Shown: positions 1 to 11,903 of the stretch, one piece after another | How the letters are laid out: the number at the start of each line of letters is the position of its first letter | How positions within the stretch are numbered: position 1 is the stretch's first letter | Assembly: GCA_015227615.1 (NCBI GenBank) | Contig: JAALGZ010000003.1 | Location: 248,001-312,000 of the forward strand | DNA length: 64,000 bases | DNA from: Labyrinthula sp. Ha | Taxonomy: Eukaryota > Sar > Bigyra > Labyrinthulida > Labyrinthulaceae | Direction of reading: 5' to 3' | Position numbers and translations under genes: made by a program | The notes under the pieces: generated by a model | What the model was told of the DNA's origin: nothing | Database searches by the model: none | Seen by the model: only the letters and a program-made list of their open reading frames with translations

Positions 1-2219
1 AGTTTTTCCTTCTTTGTACGTACCTTATGTTTAGAGTGCTTAATTCTAGACAATTGTTTCGCTCAGCATGTTTCGTCATGGTTGGTTTGTTCATTGGACC
101 TTAAATCAACGTACTCCAGCAGCCCTTCTCCAGGTTGCAGCAAATTCCAAAGATGCAAAACTAAATACATGAACAATAATTTATTAATGGTTCTGGAACG
201 TTTTGTGTTGCAGCAGCAATGCCATGGAGGATTTTCTCTTTTTGGAGGTTGCTATTTATGGACGTCCACATTATGGCATCTAAAAAAAGGGGCAGCGGGA
301 TACAATCTAGCTCTATGCTCTATGAGGGTAGTCAAGAGAAATGATTGATAGCATTTCATACATAAGACTCCCTGTGCACCAAGAATTCTGTTTTCCTGCT
401 CTCTCTTGTTGAAATAAACAAGTGTTGGCGGCTCACAGTGATAATTAATGACTAATTAAGCTAGCTGATAATCCTCAACAATACCGTTATTCCTCTACCT
501 GAGGGGATTTCCATGTGCAAAAGAGGTACAAGCTATTCCTGAAAACTAAATTCAGCTACACGTGAGAGATGTAGGAGACTTTGTTACGTATATCATGGTT
601 TCATCTCTCTTTATCGTTCTTGTGAACTCTCTAATCTCTGTCAAATTCTTTAGACTGGTAAAATGATACAAATACTTTGTTCTGATCGATGATTTTGGTT
701 CTGTGACTAACGAAGCAGTTCACATACACGTTGTGCTAATAGTTTTGATACTTGGTTCCAATATTTATGTAGGTAATACAAAAGCTTCATAACCTGCTTT
801 TACTACTTTTCTCGCATAAACTGTATTTTGTTTGTCCCCTTAAAAACATTTAAGATATAAACCATAGTTTTACTTAACTTTCTACTATTCCTTATGTTTA
901 TATTGAGCTCCTGTACTTAAACTTTATTTACATCTGTGCCCAAAAAATACCTAGTATAAAAAGCTTTGCCTTTGCAACCAATATCTAAGTTCAGACAGTA
1001 CTTATTTTTGCTTATTTAATTTTAGAACCGTTTAATATCGGCTCCTGAGTTTTTTCCGCAAATATGCTTTCTGTTGCGAAAGCTGCAACAATTTCCCAGA
1101 ATCCCACACGATCTCAACTAGTCCGTTCTTGGTGGCTTTAACTTGTTCCTTAAACGTAGATGGCATATATCCACCTGATCACATACAAGCTTTTAAAAGC
1201 TTAGTATTAACAAATGACATATTATTTCAGCAATGCCTTATTTCCTGGATGGTTTGAGCTTATTTCTTTTTACACATGTTAACGTGAGGTTATAGCACAT
1301 GCCCGATGGAAGGGCAAGAGGGTATTTACAGTTTTAGGTACTTATAGCCCGAGATAGATCTCCATTCCATTTTACTTCAGATTTAACCCACAAATGGCCA
1401 GTATCACGTGTAAAATTCTTTGAGAATCCGTCCTGCTCTTTTCTACTCGAGACTCCCAACTAATCAGAATGAAGAATCTATAAGCAAGAATCCAATAAAC
1501 ACTTAGAAAATAGACATATCAGAGTTATCAAATACTGCACCTGGGACCTTATCCCAGAAAAAGCATATAAGTATTACATGAAAGTGTATGAGTAGTTGAA
1601 GATCTTTGGGGGCCAGAGTTAGGTCTTTTTTGTGTAATACTAGTACAAGTCTACCTAATGAAGCTGAAGGAAGATGACCTAGCACCTAGTATGCTGTGGA
1701 CAAAACTGTCATTACCAAAAAAAGTCTGAAGCATTTATTAAGAAGCAATGGCCGAAACTAATAGGAAAAATTAGAGGGCTTGCTAAGAGTCTGAGCAAGA
1801 AATGTGTTTCTAAGAAATCCGAAGCCTACCCCAAAGTTCAACTTTAAGCTACATCAGTGGTGGAAAAAGGAGAATGTGTTTGCTTTATGAAGAACACCAC
1901 TCTGGTTGTTTTATTTTACGCTGGATTTAATTTGTTCGAGGGAATGGTTTGCAGAAGAGAAATGTACGGTTTAAAACTTGAAAGGCATATGGAAAAACAG
2001 TCCATGATATATTAGGACCATTGAGTGAAACTAAAACCGGTGGTGCAGTAGATTGTATTCTGTAGGGAGAACAAAGGACGTCCAGTTAGCGACGAACTAC
2101 ATCAAATTCTTGAAATCTGGAAGAAAAAATGAATTCAAGTAATCTGTTATCAACTACATGCCCGAAGCACCAACTCCTCAAAGAAATCGAACACCTGGCC
2201 CAGAATGCTGGCAGTCATG
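1..2219. other. gene-free stretch
   Basis: No reading frame here has a recognisable domain, and I could find no set of short exons with the 29-35 nt introns seen elsewhere in the window. The longest open stretch (82-348, plus strand) is low in complexity and resembles no known family. I see no RNA gene or repeat here. Confidence 0.5.
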
Positions 2220-2227
2220 CTTGTAAA
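2220..2227. repeat. 8-bp target-site duplication (left) of MITE copy 1
   Basis: CTTGTAAA directly precedes the TAGGGGT terminus. The partner after the right end is CTTTTAAA (2698-2705), 7 of 8 bases identical. Confidence 0.7.
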
Positions 2228-2697
2228 TAGGGGTAGGATTCGATAAAAATTATCAATAATTATTGGATAATCATTTTGGTTCTGATAATCAATAAAAGAA
2301 TTGGCATTTTGATTTTCATCAAATGATTCTAATTATAAACTAATAATCAATTGGTTATCAAAGTAAAGATGCACTATGCGATCCTATTTCAAATTTAAAA
2401 GAATCTTACTTGTTTTCTGCACCGTATGAGAACCTTTAAAAACTGGCCACAAGACATAGGAATAATCCGGTAATAGGATGTGGTTTGGTCATGTGACAAA
2501 TTTTTTGAAATTTTGCGTAAGGTACAAAAAAGAAAAAGTATTTCGTTGTCTACTTAGCCTAGGGCCTTGTGACACGGTCTTGAATTGGTAATCAATAAAC
2601 AATGCGAATGGTTGGGGAATTATCAGAATCTATCAATAGGAAGAATATAGGCAAATTTCGTATTGATAAATTATCAATAAATCAAATCCCGCCCTTA
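2228..2697. mobile_element. hAT-like MITE, copy 1 (470 bp)
   Basis: This is a non-autonomous DNA transposon. It starts TAGGGGTAGGATTCGATAA and ends with the imperfect inverse (..AAATCCCGCCCTTA). The subterminal parts are packed with GATAATCAATAA/TTGATTATC-type repeats in both orientations. It has 8-bp flanking duplications, which with the TAGGGGT-type ends are typical of the hAT superfamily. It encodes no transposase; the small open frame across its right end is chance. Its interior matches copy 2 (8299-8776) in inverted orientation, for example around the motif CATCCTATTAC and the stretch CCAGTTTTTAAAGGTT. Assignment to hAT rests on ends and duplication length only. Confidence 0.85.
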
Positions 2698-2705
2698 CTT
2701 TTAAA

Positions 2706-4358
2706 ACAGGAATGGTTAGACAAACAAAGTCAGTTTACACTTAACTCATGTAGACGAAACCTAGCACCACGGAATAGTGAAAGAAGTGATAGAATATCAG
2801 CAGTTAAGAGAACAAGAAGATAGAAAAGCTCAAAAGTGTCCGGTGTGTACATTGTGTCTATGATACATGAAGAAAGAAAAAATGTCCTATTGCTTGCTTA
2901 TAAAACCACACCCTTAGCAATACATCAAAAGGAAGTAGCTGGAAGTGAGCCATGGAATCCAGCCTTTATTATTTAATTTGCATTTAGAAGGCTCAAACAT
3001 TGACAAATTTGTCAATAATCCAGGTCGAAATCATATAAATAAAAAATTGATTAGAGGTGAAGTTGAGGTATTGCCTTCAAAATTTGAAACTTAAGGCGAA
3101 AAGTAAAAGATTTGTAACCTTTAAGAAATGTTTGGGATTCTAAATAAAATCTTGTTAAAAGATATTGAAAAATGATCATATATACATCCTTAGGACATGA
3201 AGCTATGTAGACCTCAGTGGCTGGTACATTTATCAGACCCTGATTAGTGTACTTTCCTCGAATGCGCCTTGTACACACATATGTTTAACTTCGAAAACAA
3301 TACGGATATTTTCAGGCACCTCAACTACATATAACTATTCATGCTTTCATTATAGGATGTAATGACTTGCTGGGGAAGTCATTTTGAAGCAGGATTGCAA
3401 CACGGCAATGAACAAGTTGTGATAATGCTATATCTGTTTTTACGACTTCGTCAAGTAAATGTGAGCTAACGACACCTTTGGTGCAATAGTGACCATGTAC
3501 TACGCTGTATGCAGTTTCTCTTGTTAAAAATTGCGAAGTTTGGCATTGAAAACCCTTCCTTCCAATATTTTTTTTCTGGTACATCATATGAACTTTACGC
3601 TTTCGGGAAAACAGTTTCAATAGTATTTGCTATTTACTGCTGATATTTTCATTACTCTTGCCATAAAGTAAAAGAATTTTTAGCATATTCGTTAAATTTT
3701 CTGAGTAAAACCAAGAGCCTCCTATTGTTAATCCTTCTGAGAACTTGAACTAGTAAGATTCACTATCAAAATGTGTGCTTTCCTGAGTTAACTACATTGC
3801 ATAGGACCAGGATTTAATTATATGCCAAGGTTTTCTTTGCTCTTCTAGGGAACTTCGGAACAAATATATTTCCACTTACGGCGTTGGAACGCTCTAGGCT
3901 TTAATGAAGTCATTGTGTTATAAGAATAAGCACCACAAAAATGGTTTGCATGGGATGTAGAAACCCACATCTTTTTTTAGTATCCTATGAACTGTTACGC
4001 AACTTCTGTTGTATTATTGGCTTCAGTTTCTTACTGGTTTCTTGAATACGAGTACCGTTGGAGCAGTAGTAGAAATACGTATTTGTTCTTGAGTGCTTGG
4101 TTTCTTTTTTTCTGACCACCTACGCTAAGTAACCTTACATGAACTACAACGTACTCTGAAAGACTAATAGTGTGTCAAAACTCACCAGCAGTCATCATAA
4201 CGTTTTCCTTCAGCATTTTGGGCTGGACAGGATTTTGATTTGTTTAACGTGTATTGATAGTAATGCAATAATGAGGTAAATGCCTTCATTTTGGGCGATT
4301 TGTGAGTAAATTAAATCAGACTGAAAACTTCATTGAAGATAAAAAGTCTACACAAAGA
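2706..4358. other. gene-free stretch upstream of ARP3
   Basis: I see nothing supportable here. An open frame at 3339-3620 (minus) has no recognisable domain and no coding neighbour. The promoter and 5' leader of ARP3 must lie in the right part, but I recognise no defined element. A GTGAGT-like sequence at 4302 could be mistaken for a splice donor; the ARP3 reading frame does not need it. Confidence 0.45.
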
Positions 4359-5643
4359 ATGCAACGTCCAGCTGTGGTAATTGACAATGGAACAGGTTAC
4401 ACAAAGATGGGATACTCAGGAACCACCGAACCAAGCTATGTGGTACCTACTTTAATCGCTACCCCTCAAGGAGACGGCCGTGTGAAGAAGAACGCAAATA
4501 GCATGCTCGGAGACCTAGACTACTACATAGGGCACAACGCACAAGATGTTTCCCGAAATTATGCAACAAACTACCCTATCAAGCATGGAATCATCGATAA
4601 TTGGGATCATATGGAAAAAATTTGGCAAAGAAGTATTTTCAAGTATCTCAAGTGCGAGCCTGAAGAACATTACTTTCTACTTACTGAACCGCCTTTAAAC
4701 ACACCAGAAAACAGAGAATACACTGCTGAAGTTATGTTTGAAACCTTCAACGTTCCTGGATTATATATTGCTGTACAAGCCATTCTCGCTTTAGCAGCTT
4801 CATGGACTTCAAACAAGGTAAAACAAAGTGAGAGGTCATTAACAGGGACAGTAATTGATTCAGGTGATGGAGTGACTCATGTTATCCCAGTTGCAGAGGG
4901 ATATGTAATAGGAACAAGTATTCGTCATATTCCAATTGCTGGAAAAGACATCACAGCTTTTACTCAAGGAATGCTTCGTGAGAGAAAGGAGCCAATTCCA
5001 TCCGATGACCAGTTTCTTGTTTCAAAGCAAATCAAAGAACAGTATTCTTATGTATGCAAAGATATTGTGGAAGAATATGGCAGATATGATAAGGATCCAG
5101 GAAAGTTTTTCAAGACTTTTAAAGGAGTCAATACAAAAACCAAGAAGCCGTGGACGTACTTTGTTAATACGAGTTTTATTCTTTAGGTGCGATATAGGAT
5201 ATGAAAGATTTCTGGGACCTGAAATATTCTTCTCTCCTGAGATATATAACTCTAATTATACTGAAAGTTTGCCTGATGTTGTGGACAAGGCAATTCTGGC
5301 TTGTCCAATTGATACGCGACGAGGATTGTACAAGAATATTGTTCTCTCTGGAGGAAGTACAATGTTCAGAAATTTTGATAAGAGAGTTAAGAAGCACATT
5401 GACTCTAAGGTTCGTCATCGATTAGCTGAAAATCAAAGGAAGCATCGTGCTCTTGATCATGGTAAACCTAAACCTGTGGAAGTTAAGGTTATTTCGCACC
5501 CTATGCAGAGATATGCAGTTTGGTTTGGCGGAAGTATGTTAGCAAATACACCACAGTTCTTAAGCGTGTGTCATACTAAAGCGCAGTATGATGAAGAAGG
5601 TCCTAGAATAGCAAGACATAATCAAGCCTTTAAAGCCTTTTAG
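4359..5643 (+). CDS. actin-related protein 3 (Arp2/3 complex subunit), two exons
   Basis: Arp3 is one of the two actin-like subunits of the Arp2/3 complex, which nucleates branched actin filaments at membranes. Exon 1 is 4359-5155 and exon 2 is 5187-5643, joined over a 31-nt GT-AG intron (5156-5186). The protein is 417 aa, close to the usual Arp3 length. Family landmarks: the N-terminal nucleotide-binding loop [13 protein letters not shown] at about residue 9, the Arp3 block [14 protein letters not shown] just after the intron, the second phosphate loop [10 protein letters not shown], and the C-terminal [15 protein letters not shown] chose ATG 4359 because it lines up with the family start and the in-frame extension upstream has no ATG. 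The 3' end faces VPS37 with 53 bp between stop codons. Its presence implies actin-driven motility or endocytosis. Confidence 0.96.
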
Positions 5644-5696
5644 GTTGGTGATAGCCGTTTAAGTTTAAGTAGTGGATCAATATCTGTCCGTTTAAT

Positions 5697-6224
5697 TCAA
5701 CCTGAAGCTTTCTTTTTCAGCAGGTAAAGTTTAGCGGCATTTTCATGAAAACGTTCACGTTCTATTAGATATTTTGCTAGAAAGCTTTTGATGTCAGGTT
5801 CAGCTGATGATAGGAAATCGGAAAATATGTCTTCGCTCGTCCTTTCGCTTTCTTCTGTTAGTCTTGTAAGCTCTTCGACCACTTTATTCTTTGTAAGAGA
5901 AACTGAGGAGCTACCAGAATTTGAGGTTGATTTAAGTTGACTTAGTTTATTTGAAAACGTCTGGAAGGTTTCTGCAAGGGCTGAAAGGTTTTGGTTTTCT
6001 TTCTCGAGCGTCTTGTTCAAGCGGATGTTGTTCGATGCACTATCAGCATTGTTTTTTCTTAAATCGGTTAACAAAGTTTCTTGATTCCTAACATATTCAA
6101 GGCTAGAAACAAAGGAAGGTAAGTTTTGTTCTCTTGAAGACACTTCCTCCAAAGATAAAGCCTCAACCTCAGGGAAGCTTGATGGAATGTCGTTTCTCAT
6201 TTCAGAATTCAAGTCGTTGCTCAT
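5697..6224 (-). CDS. VPS37-like ESCRT-I subunit (Mod(r) domain)
   Basis: This is a predicted 175-aa subunit of ESCRT-I, which sorts ubiquitinated membrane proteins into multivesicular bodies with VPS23/TSG101 and VPS28. Residues about 1-45 are acidic and Ser-rich. About 55-110 is predicted coiled coil (LRKNNADS..., NKTLEKENQNL). The C-terminal 70 residues match the Mod(r) pattern: a helix ending EELTRLTEESER, then DIFSDFL, then a final helix IKSFLAKYLIERERFHENAAKLYLL, corresponding to the family's FLxxYLxxRxxxHxRxAKxE signature. The frame is a single exon opening at ATG 6224. It converges on ARP3 with a 53-bp gap. The family call rests on the C-terminal pattern; a generic coiled-coil protein is the alternative. 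Confidence 0.75.
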   Translation of the reverse strand: MSNDLNSEMRNDIPSSFPEVEALSLEEVSSREQNLPSFVSSLEYVRNQETLLTDLRKNNADSASNNIRLNKTLEKENQNLSALAETFQTFSNKLSQLKSTSNSGSSSVSLTKNKVVEELTRLTEESERTSEDIFSDFLSSAEPDIKSFLAKYLIERERFHENAAKLYLLKKKASG

Positions 6225-8290
6225 TGTGGTAATCCAACATTGAGAAAAGAGTGATGAACCTTAAACAGAACGCCAAATAAATCTATATATTAGAATCATC
6301 AGACCGTACGCTAGTATGAAGTGGGATTAAAGATTGTGTTTTAACCCTTGTTTAAACTTGGATGAATAGGAACGGGGACTGAAAATAATGGTTGAATGGT
6401 AAAAGCTTGCTTCAGGGTAGAAAGTAGTAGCAGGATACAAATTAATGTCGAGTTCATTCAAGCGATGGCAAATATTTTATACTTTTTACGGTCCCCTAAC
6501 CGAAGGGAATATTTAATTAAAAATATAAAACTATAATCTTTTTTTATAAAAATTTTTACGCGAAGTATCGGCAAAGCAGTTTTATATTATTAAAATATGC
6601 TAATGTAACAATGTTTTGGTATTACACAGTCTTTAGAAAGGCAAACTATAATTTAATAAAAAGCTTAAGCAGAGAAAAAAATAATAAAAAGTGCATTTTG
6701 AAACTGCAGCTAATCCTTCTTTACATATATCCTGTAGATCTCTAAGAAGTTAATAATAATAACTCCAAACGACTCCCTTACATCGAGGCTCGTAAAATTC
6801 TAAGAGAGCTACAGAAAGCTTATTAATGACTAATATTATTTAATATGTACCCCTTTTATATTCAGATTTGTACAATCTTACTTTTGTACAGAAAAGTTGG
6901 TTTATAACATTAAAAATTACTTGCTCAAGCCTATGCACACGAAGTACATCTTCGAGTTTATTGAAACTGTTCTCGGAAACTAGGAATATTGCTGCGTGGA
7001 GATTTATAGGCTTCAGAATAATTAGGAGTCATAAACAATAAACTGATATCGGATTTTACTCTAGTTATCAATACGAACCGTGTAATTCCTATTCCTGTTA
7101 AATTATTATGATCTTATTTTTGATTGTCAATTGTGAACCAAACTAGCTGCGAAATTGTCAGAGTTGGTTGATGAGAATTTATAGCGAATAAAATACCTCT
7201 GCTGTCTATATTACACTTATCTTAAGCTTGAGGAACACCGTCATTAACCGAGAGGACTAAAAGCTCTGCTTTAACAAAGATGGAATAGTCATCCTATGAA
7301 TAGTCAAGGAAAGCATAACAAGAAATAGAAGTGAAGATAAAGTGCCAGTAGATTAAAAACTGAAAATCATTAGTATCTTCATAACCAAGAACTAGACGCC
7401 AATCAAGGAACTGAGATATGTTTTATCTGTAGAAGCCCTGAACCAATTATAAGAAAGCAAGATGACTGAAGTAGTTCCAGAAGAAAAACAATTTTCACCT
7501 CTTGAAGATCCACCGCAGCGACTACTACACAGAACCTTGAAGAGAAAACATTCTTAGTAGCAACCTAGGTAGAGCACAAGAAGTGAAACGGGCTGAGAAC
7601 ATGGACATCAGCCCCCATAATCTGTTACCCCTTCTCGGTCTTCGAACTCAATACTTACCTCCAAAGTTAAAAAGCCCAAGTACAAGAAGAATAGATGCAG
7701 CAGCTGCAGTTGAAAAAATCGTCCACTTAACTTGAAGGGGCGGCTACCGCAACCTACTGGATTATATGCACCTGTTGGAAAAATAAACGAAATTGTAGAG
7801 GATTTGAAAAATACATAAACTTCGCAAAAACTGGCAATAGATGGGAACAATATAATACTGAACCATCACAGACCAAACCAAAAGTATAATGACAAACTCA
7901 AGTGGCCCAGTCATTAAACCGAAATACGAACTTTTTCAACCTAGCCTGAAGCACAAACCAAACCATCGAAAACTCTACCTTCATCCCTAACAGAACTGCT
8001 GCCAGCCAAATATCTAGAGTATGGGCTCTGCAGGTACCCTGAATGGAGATAGCTTAGCTGAGGAAACATATAAAGCCAAAGAATCAATAAAATACTCAAA
8101 ATAACCCCAACACATTCAAAATTAGGAAAGTAAATTAGGTAAAATCACAACCAATTACTCCTGCATTAAAACATAATACCAGAAGCTCTCTGGCACTTCT
8201 CTTAATTGTATGAAACTCATGGATTAAATCCCAAAGCTGCGAAGACAGAGAATATTGTGAAGCAACTTGAAATGTTAAAAAACCTCTGTT
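6225..8290. other. gene-free stretch
   Basis: The first few hundred bases should hold the VPS37 promoter, though I recognise no defined element. The remainder is A+T-rich with no recognisable exon, RNA gene or element. The open frame at 7608-7850 (minus) has no domain. Confidence 0.45.
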
Positions 8291-8298
8291 CTCATGTG
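8291..8298. repeat. 8-bp target-site duplication (left) of MITE copy 2
   Basis: CTCATGTG precedes the left terminus and recurs perfectly at 8777-8784 after the right terminus. Confidence 0.9.
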
Positions 8299-8776
8299 TA
8301 GGGGTGGTATTTGATTTTTTGATAATCTGTCAATAAGGAATTTCCCACAGTTTTCATATTGTTTGATTCAGATAATTCGCAAACCATTTTGGTTGATTAT
8401 TGATACTCACTTGATTATCATTGTAAGACCACGTCACGGCCTTGTGTCATGCGGTTAGAAAAATGGCTTTTCACTTAGCACTATATGAAAATCAGGAAAA
8501 ATTAACAACATTACCCAACACATCCTATTACGGGACCATTTTCATATCATGTAACCAGTTTTTAAAGGTTTTAATGCGGTGGAAAACAATAAGTATGGAA
8601 CTTTAGGCAACTGAAAACAGGATATCATAGCCCAGTCTTGTATTGATAATCAGTTGCTAATCAGATTAAAATTACAATGATTTGATGAAAATTAAAATCC
8701 CAATCCTTTTAATGATAATCAGAATCAAAATGGTTATCAAATAATTATTCATAATTCTCATCGAATCCCACCCTTA
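8299..8776. mobile_element. hAT-like MITE, copy 2 (478 bp)
   Basis: This copy starts TAGGGGTGGTATTTGATT and ends ..CGAATCCCACCCTTA, flanked by a perfect 8-bp duplication, so the ends are certain. It has the same GATAATC-rich subterminal arms as the copies at 2228-2697 and 34450-35066. Its central part matches copy 1 in reverse orientation. It has no coding capacity. The perfect duplication suggests a younger insertion than copy 1. Confidence 0.9.
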
Positions 8777-8784
8777 CTCATGTG

Positions 8785-10214
8785 TAAGCAGCACTACTAA
8801 TCTGCTGTAGAACTATTGCGCAACAGCACCCTCCCACACCCTGGATCAAGTCTTGATCTGATCTCTCACAGTGCATGATATATCTTTTGCTGAATTCTAG
8901 CTTTTCTTTATAATTGCGCTGCACCATTTTTTAAAAAGTGTTAGTGTTTTAACATCTAGTAGGCGTATAGTTCCATACAACTTGTTAACATCAATCGAGT
9001 ACATGCTGAATAGTATCATTACACATAATACTAGCATTGAATAAGTAGCTACGAGAAGTTGCAGGCCACTCAATATAAGGTCAGACCAAATGAACCAATT
9101 AATTCTTGAAATCCAAAACAGTGGTCACTGTTCTAGAAACTAAAGTACTCAAACTAAAGATTCAGTGATTCTTGACATAGGACAAGTGAGTTCACCATTT
9201 AAGCCGCTTATTGTCGTGTGGTTGGCATTCTGCATACCTATGTACGCCCATGGCAGAAAAAATCTAGCATATCAAGGTTTCAAAGTTGGTGTTTAAGCTC
9301 TCCAAACTAAGTTTGTTTAATCAATAATCTGAAATTAAACAGTTGTATCGGTCTAACAATTCTTAAGGATAATAGGACCCGTAAGGGTTAAGGTACGTAT
9401 AGTTCAAAGCGAAGTACAGAGTAAGAAATAAAATATCTCAAAATTTAATTTTCTTAAAGTCAGTTAATAAAGGAATTTTTTAAATAAATTTAACCCAGTT
9501 ACCAATGTATTAACTGGTATCACATATGGATGCCGCCTAAGGTTATCATTAGAGTTCAATGATCTTTTCGGATATTTTGAAGGAGTTTGAGTGAGAGTAA
9601 CAAATGAATATGTGTGTAAAAGAGGCAGTTAGAGTAGGAGCTCAGAACCTTGAAGAGTATTAATTGGGAATCAGGCATATGACCTAGTTTAGTATACTCC
9701 TTATGACTTAGCATTGCTGGAAAAACTTTAAGCCCAGAAACCGTATCTTTACCCAGCCCCTACTTGTAGGAACTTGGAGCCGTGTACAGATATACCTAAG
9801 AAGCAATAGGCGATATAGAAAGACCGCAATGAAGTTATTCTATGGAAATACTTCCAAGTTCGCAACTTCTCATCAAGCAAAATTCTCAAACGATATCCCT
9901 AAGTATATTTGCAGATCAAAGAAATGGATTTTCAGTGTTAAGGCTGATTAGATAGGTTCCAGATAGTTTTATGGGAACAACGATGATCTAACCTTACGTA
10001 ACTAGTTAAACCGATCTACAGTAAGTTCCTGATAATAAAAATGCTGCCTTTTTCACTAAAAATCTTAATGGGTTTAAAAACTCTATGATTTGAAATATTA
10101 TGAGCTAAATTTACAAAGCTCTACAAGCTCAGTTCAATAGAGTTCACTCGGATGTGCTTCTCATCTTACGGCCTGTGAGAGAGCTTGCTGTCCAAGATAT
10201 ATACATTAAGTGAA
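8785..10214. other. gene-free stretch
   Basis: I see nothing supportable here. It separates MITE copy 2 from the 3' end of the membrane-protein gene. Confidence 0.45.
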
Positions 10215-11903
10215 TTATTTTGCTTTATGCTTGTCTGCTGCAACTCCAAAAGTCCTCATTTTGGATTCTACATCAGCAAATACAGGAAACCTAAAACTCA
10301 AACTTCTAGTCGCCGCGTATATGATTCTTTCTGCCCCAGATGCACTACCAAATGAGTCAAGTGTAGCATCAAAGAAATAGGCCTGTAACAACCCACTAGC
10401 AACCATTCCAAGAATGCTTACCCCTGTCTTACTATAAAACAAAGATAGCTCAGTCCCAATCAAGACTAAATTCAACCCAATAAAAGATCCATATTTCAAA
10501 AGACCTCTTCTGAAAATTACGTTGTTGTCTTGATTCTTATCTCTTAAGGAAAAATCAAACATTACACCAAAACACACTGCCGCAAATCGTAACACAAGCG
10601 AACTGGAGAAGCAAGAAAAAAATAATACTAGAGAAACCAACCATGAAATGGCTTTACTAGTAGGTTGATCAAGCACCTTCTCCAAAATTTCCGCTGCAGA
10701 TAGTGAAACTGACTGTGCCTTTAGAAACAAGTCAGTTTGTAATTTAAGCTTCTTTATAGAGTTATGAGGGATCTTGGAGCCAATAGTTCTTGTATATACA
10801 GTACTGAGAAAAGAAAATATATTATTTCCAGTGTTTTTAATAAAGTCTAAAGGTCTATTATAATCGCTATCCTCAAAAAATTTAATTTGAGAAATTTCTT
10901 CTGTGATTCTTTTAAGAAAAGATAAATCACCCTTTAGGATAGATTGCTCTACATCGACATGAGAGAACTTGCTAAACACCTTTTTCTCATATCGAACAAA
11001 ACAAATACAAAAGAGAGGAGCATAGAGGAGAAATCCAACTGCAGTATTTCTTTCTTCTAAATTAGATTCTAATGTTAGCACAAAATGTAAGTAAAAACAA
11101 CAGATAGTATCATAAAAAAATGCGTTTGAGAATATAATAGAGTGAATAAAACTTTCCCAGTACATGAATTTAGTTTGAAAAAAGGCAGATGTGGGATCAG
11201 TAACCTTGGACAATATTCTATGGGTTAAAATAGGTTCATGAGTTCGTGTTATTCCAACAAACTCCATAGCCAGAATAGTATAAATCATACTTGAAGAAAG
11301 CGAAAATTCATTTGAGATGCACGATTGAACAATACTTTGTAATTTTCTAAATTTGAAAATCGAAATTCCGAAGTTGAACACAAGAGCAAAATATTTTCTT
11401 TGTGTGAAGTAGTTATACAGCAGATCATCATCTGAGAACTGCGCTAAACAAACGAGAAACATAAATAAGGTGAGATCAGTTATTGAAGGGATAGCTATAA
11501 TCCCAAAATATACATATTTTAGAAGTATGCTGCCGGCAAATTTCAAGAGAACATTTGAGGTTAGGATGTAGATGGAAGTTCCATCGACAGTGGAATGTTT
11601 CCGAAGATTGTAATTAAACTCTGAGTTAGGTGATGGTCTATCTCGAAATCCAAACGTAAAATCTGTAAAGTCAAATAACTTGGTGAACTCTGAGGAAGTA
11701 GATATCCCATTTTGGAAAATGTCGGAAACAAGGAGTGAAAACAAGGTGAAAATGAAGCCAGTCTCCAAAACAGAAAGATTTTCTTTCGTACTTTGTTTCA
11801 TTTCTAAATCACTTTTTTCACTCTTGACAATTTTTTCCACAATTTGTTCTTTGATTACACTACGTACTACCTCTGTTTCATCGTTTTGTTGCTCACTTGA
11901 CAT
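10215..11903 (-). CDS. unrecognised multi-pass membrane protein (562 aa)
   Basis: I do not recognise this protein. It is a single-exon frame from ATG 11903, far too long for chance in this A+T-rich DNA. Residues 1-40 are charged and hydrophilic (Glu/Lys-rich), probably cytosolic. From about residue 45 the chain alternates hydrophobic segments with short polar loops: roughly four or five before residue 330, a hydrophilic loop of about 100 residues (310-400), then about four more to residue 520. The last 40 residues are soluble and end in a Lys-rich tail (ADKHKAK), perhaps an ER-retrieval-like signal. There is no obvious signal peptide and no conserved motif I can name. It stands alone, about 4 kb from any other gene. 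A transporter or an ER membrane factor is possible; no function is assigned. Confidence 0.8.
   Translation of the reverse strand: MSSEQQNDETEVVRSVIKEQIVEKIVKSEKSDLEMKQSTKENLSVLETGFIFTLFSLLVSDIFQNGISTSSEFTKLFDFTDFTFGFRDRPSPNSEFNYNLRKHSTVDGTSIYILTSNVLLKFAGSILLKYVYFGIIAIPSITDLTLFMFLVCLAQFSDDDLLYNYFTQRKYFALVFNFGISIFKFRKLQSIVQSCISNEFSLSSSMIYTILAMEFVGITRTHEPILTHRILSKVTDPTSAFFQTKFMYWESFIHSIIFSNAFFYDTICCFYLHFVLTLESNLEERNTAVGFLLYAPLFCICFVRYEKKVFSKFSHVDVEQSILKGDLSFLKRITEEISQIKFFEDSDYNRPLDFIKNTGNNIFSFLSTVYTRTIGSKIPHNSIKKLKLQTDLFLKAQSVSLSAAEILEKVLDQPTSKAISWLVSLVLFFSCFSSSLVLRFAAVCFGVMFDFSLRDKNQDNNVIFRRGLLKYGSFIGLNLVLIGTELSLFYSKTGVSILGMVASGLLQAYFFDATLDSFGSASGAERIIYAATRSLSFRFPVFADVESKMRTFGVAADKHKAK

Noticed and set aside
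82-348. Open frame of 88 codons near the left end
   Set aside because: Biased composition, no domain, and no support from splice-like continuations.
4302-4358. Upstream extension of the ARP3 frame from a GTG
   Set aside because: No ATG in it; the family start coincides with ATG 4359, and GTG initiation is not expected for a nuclear gene.
4936-5643. Overlapping 235-aa frame containing ARP3 exon 2
   Set aside because: Only its part after 5186 is ARP3; the earlier part is out of frame with exon 1 and disappears once the 31-nt intron is recognised.
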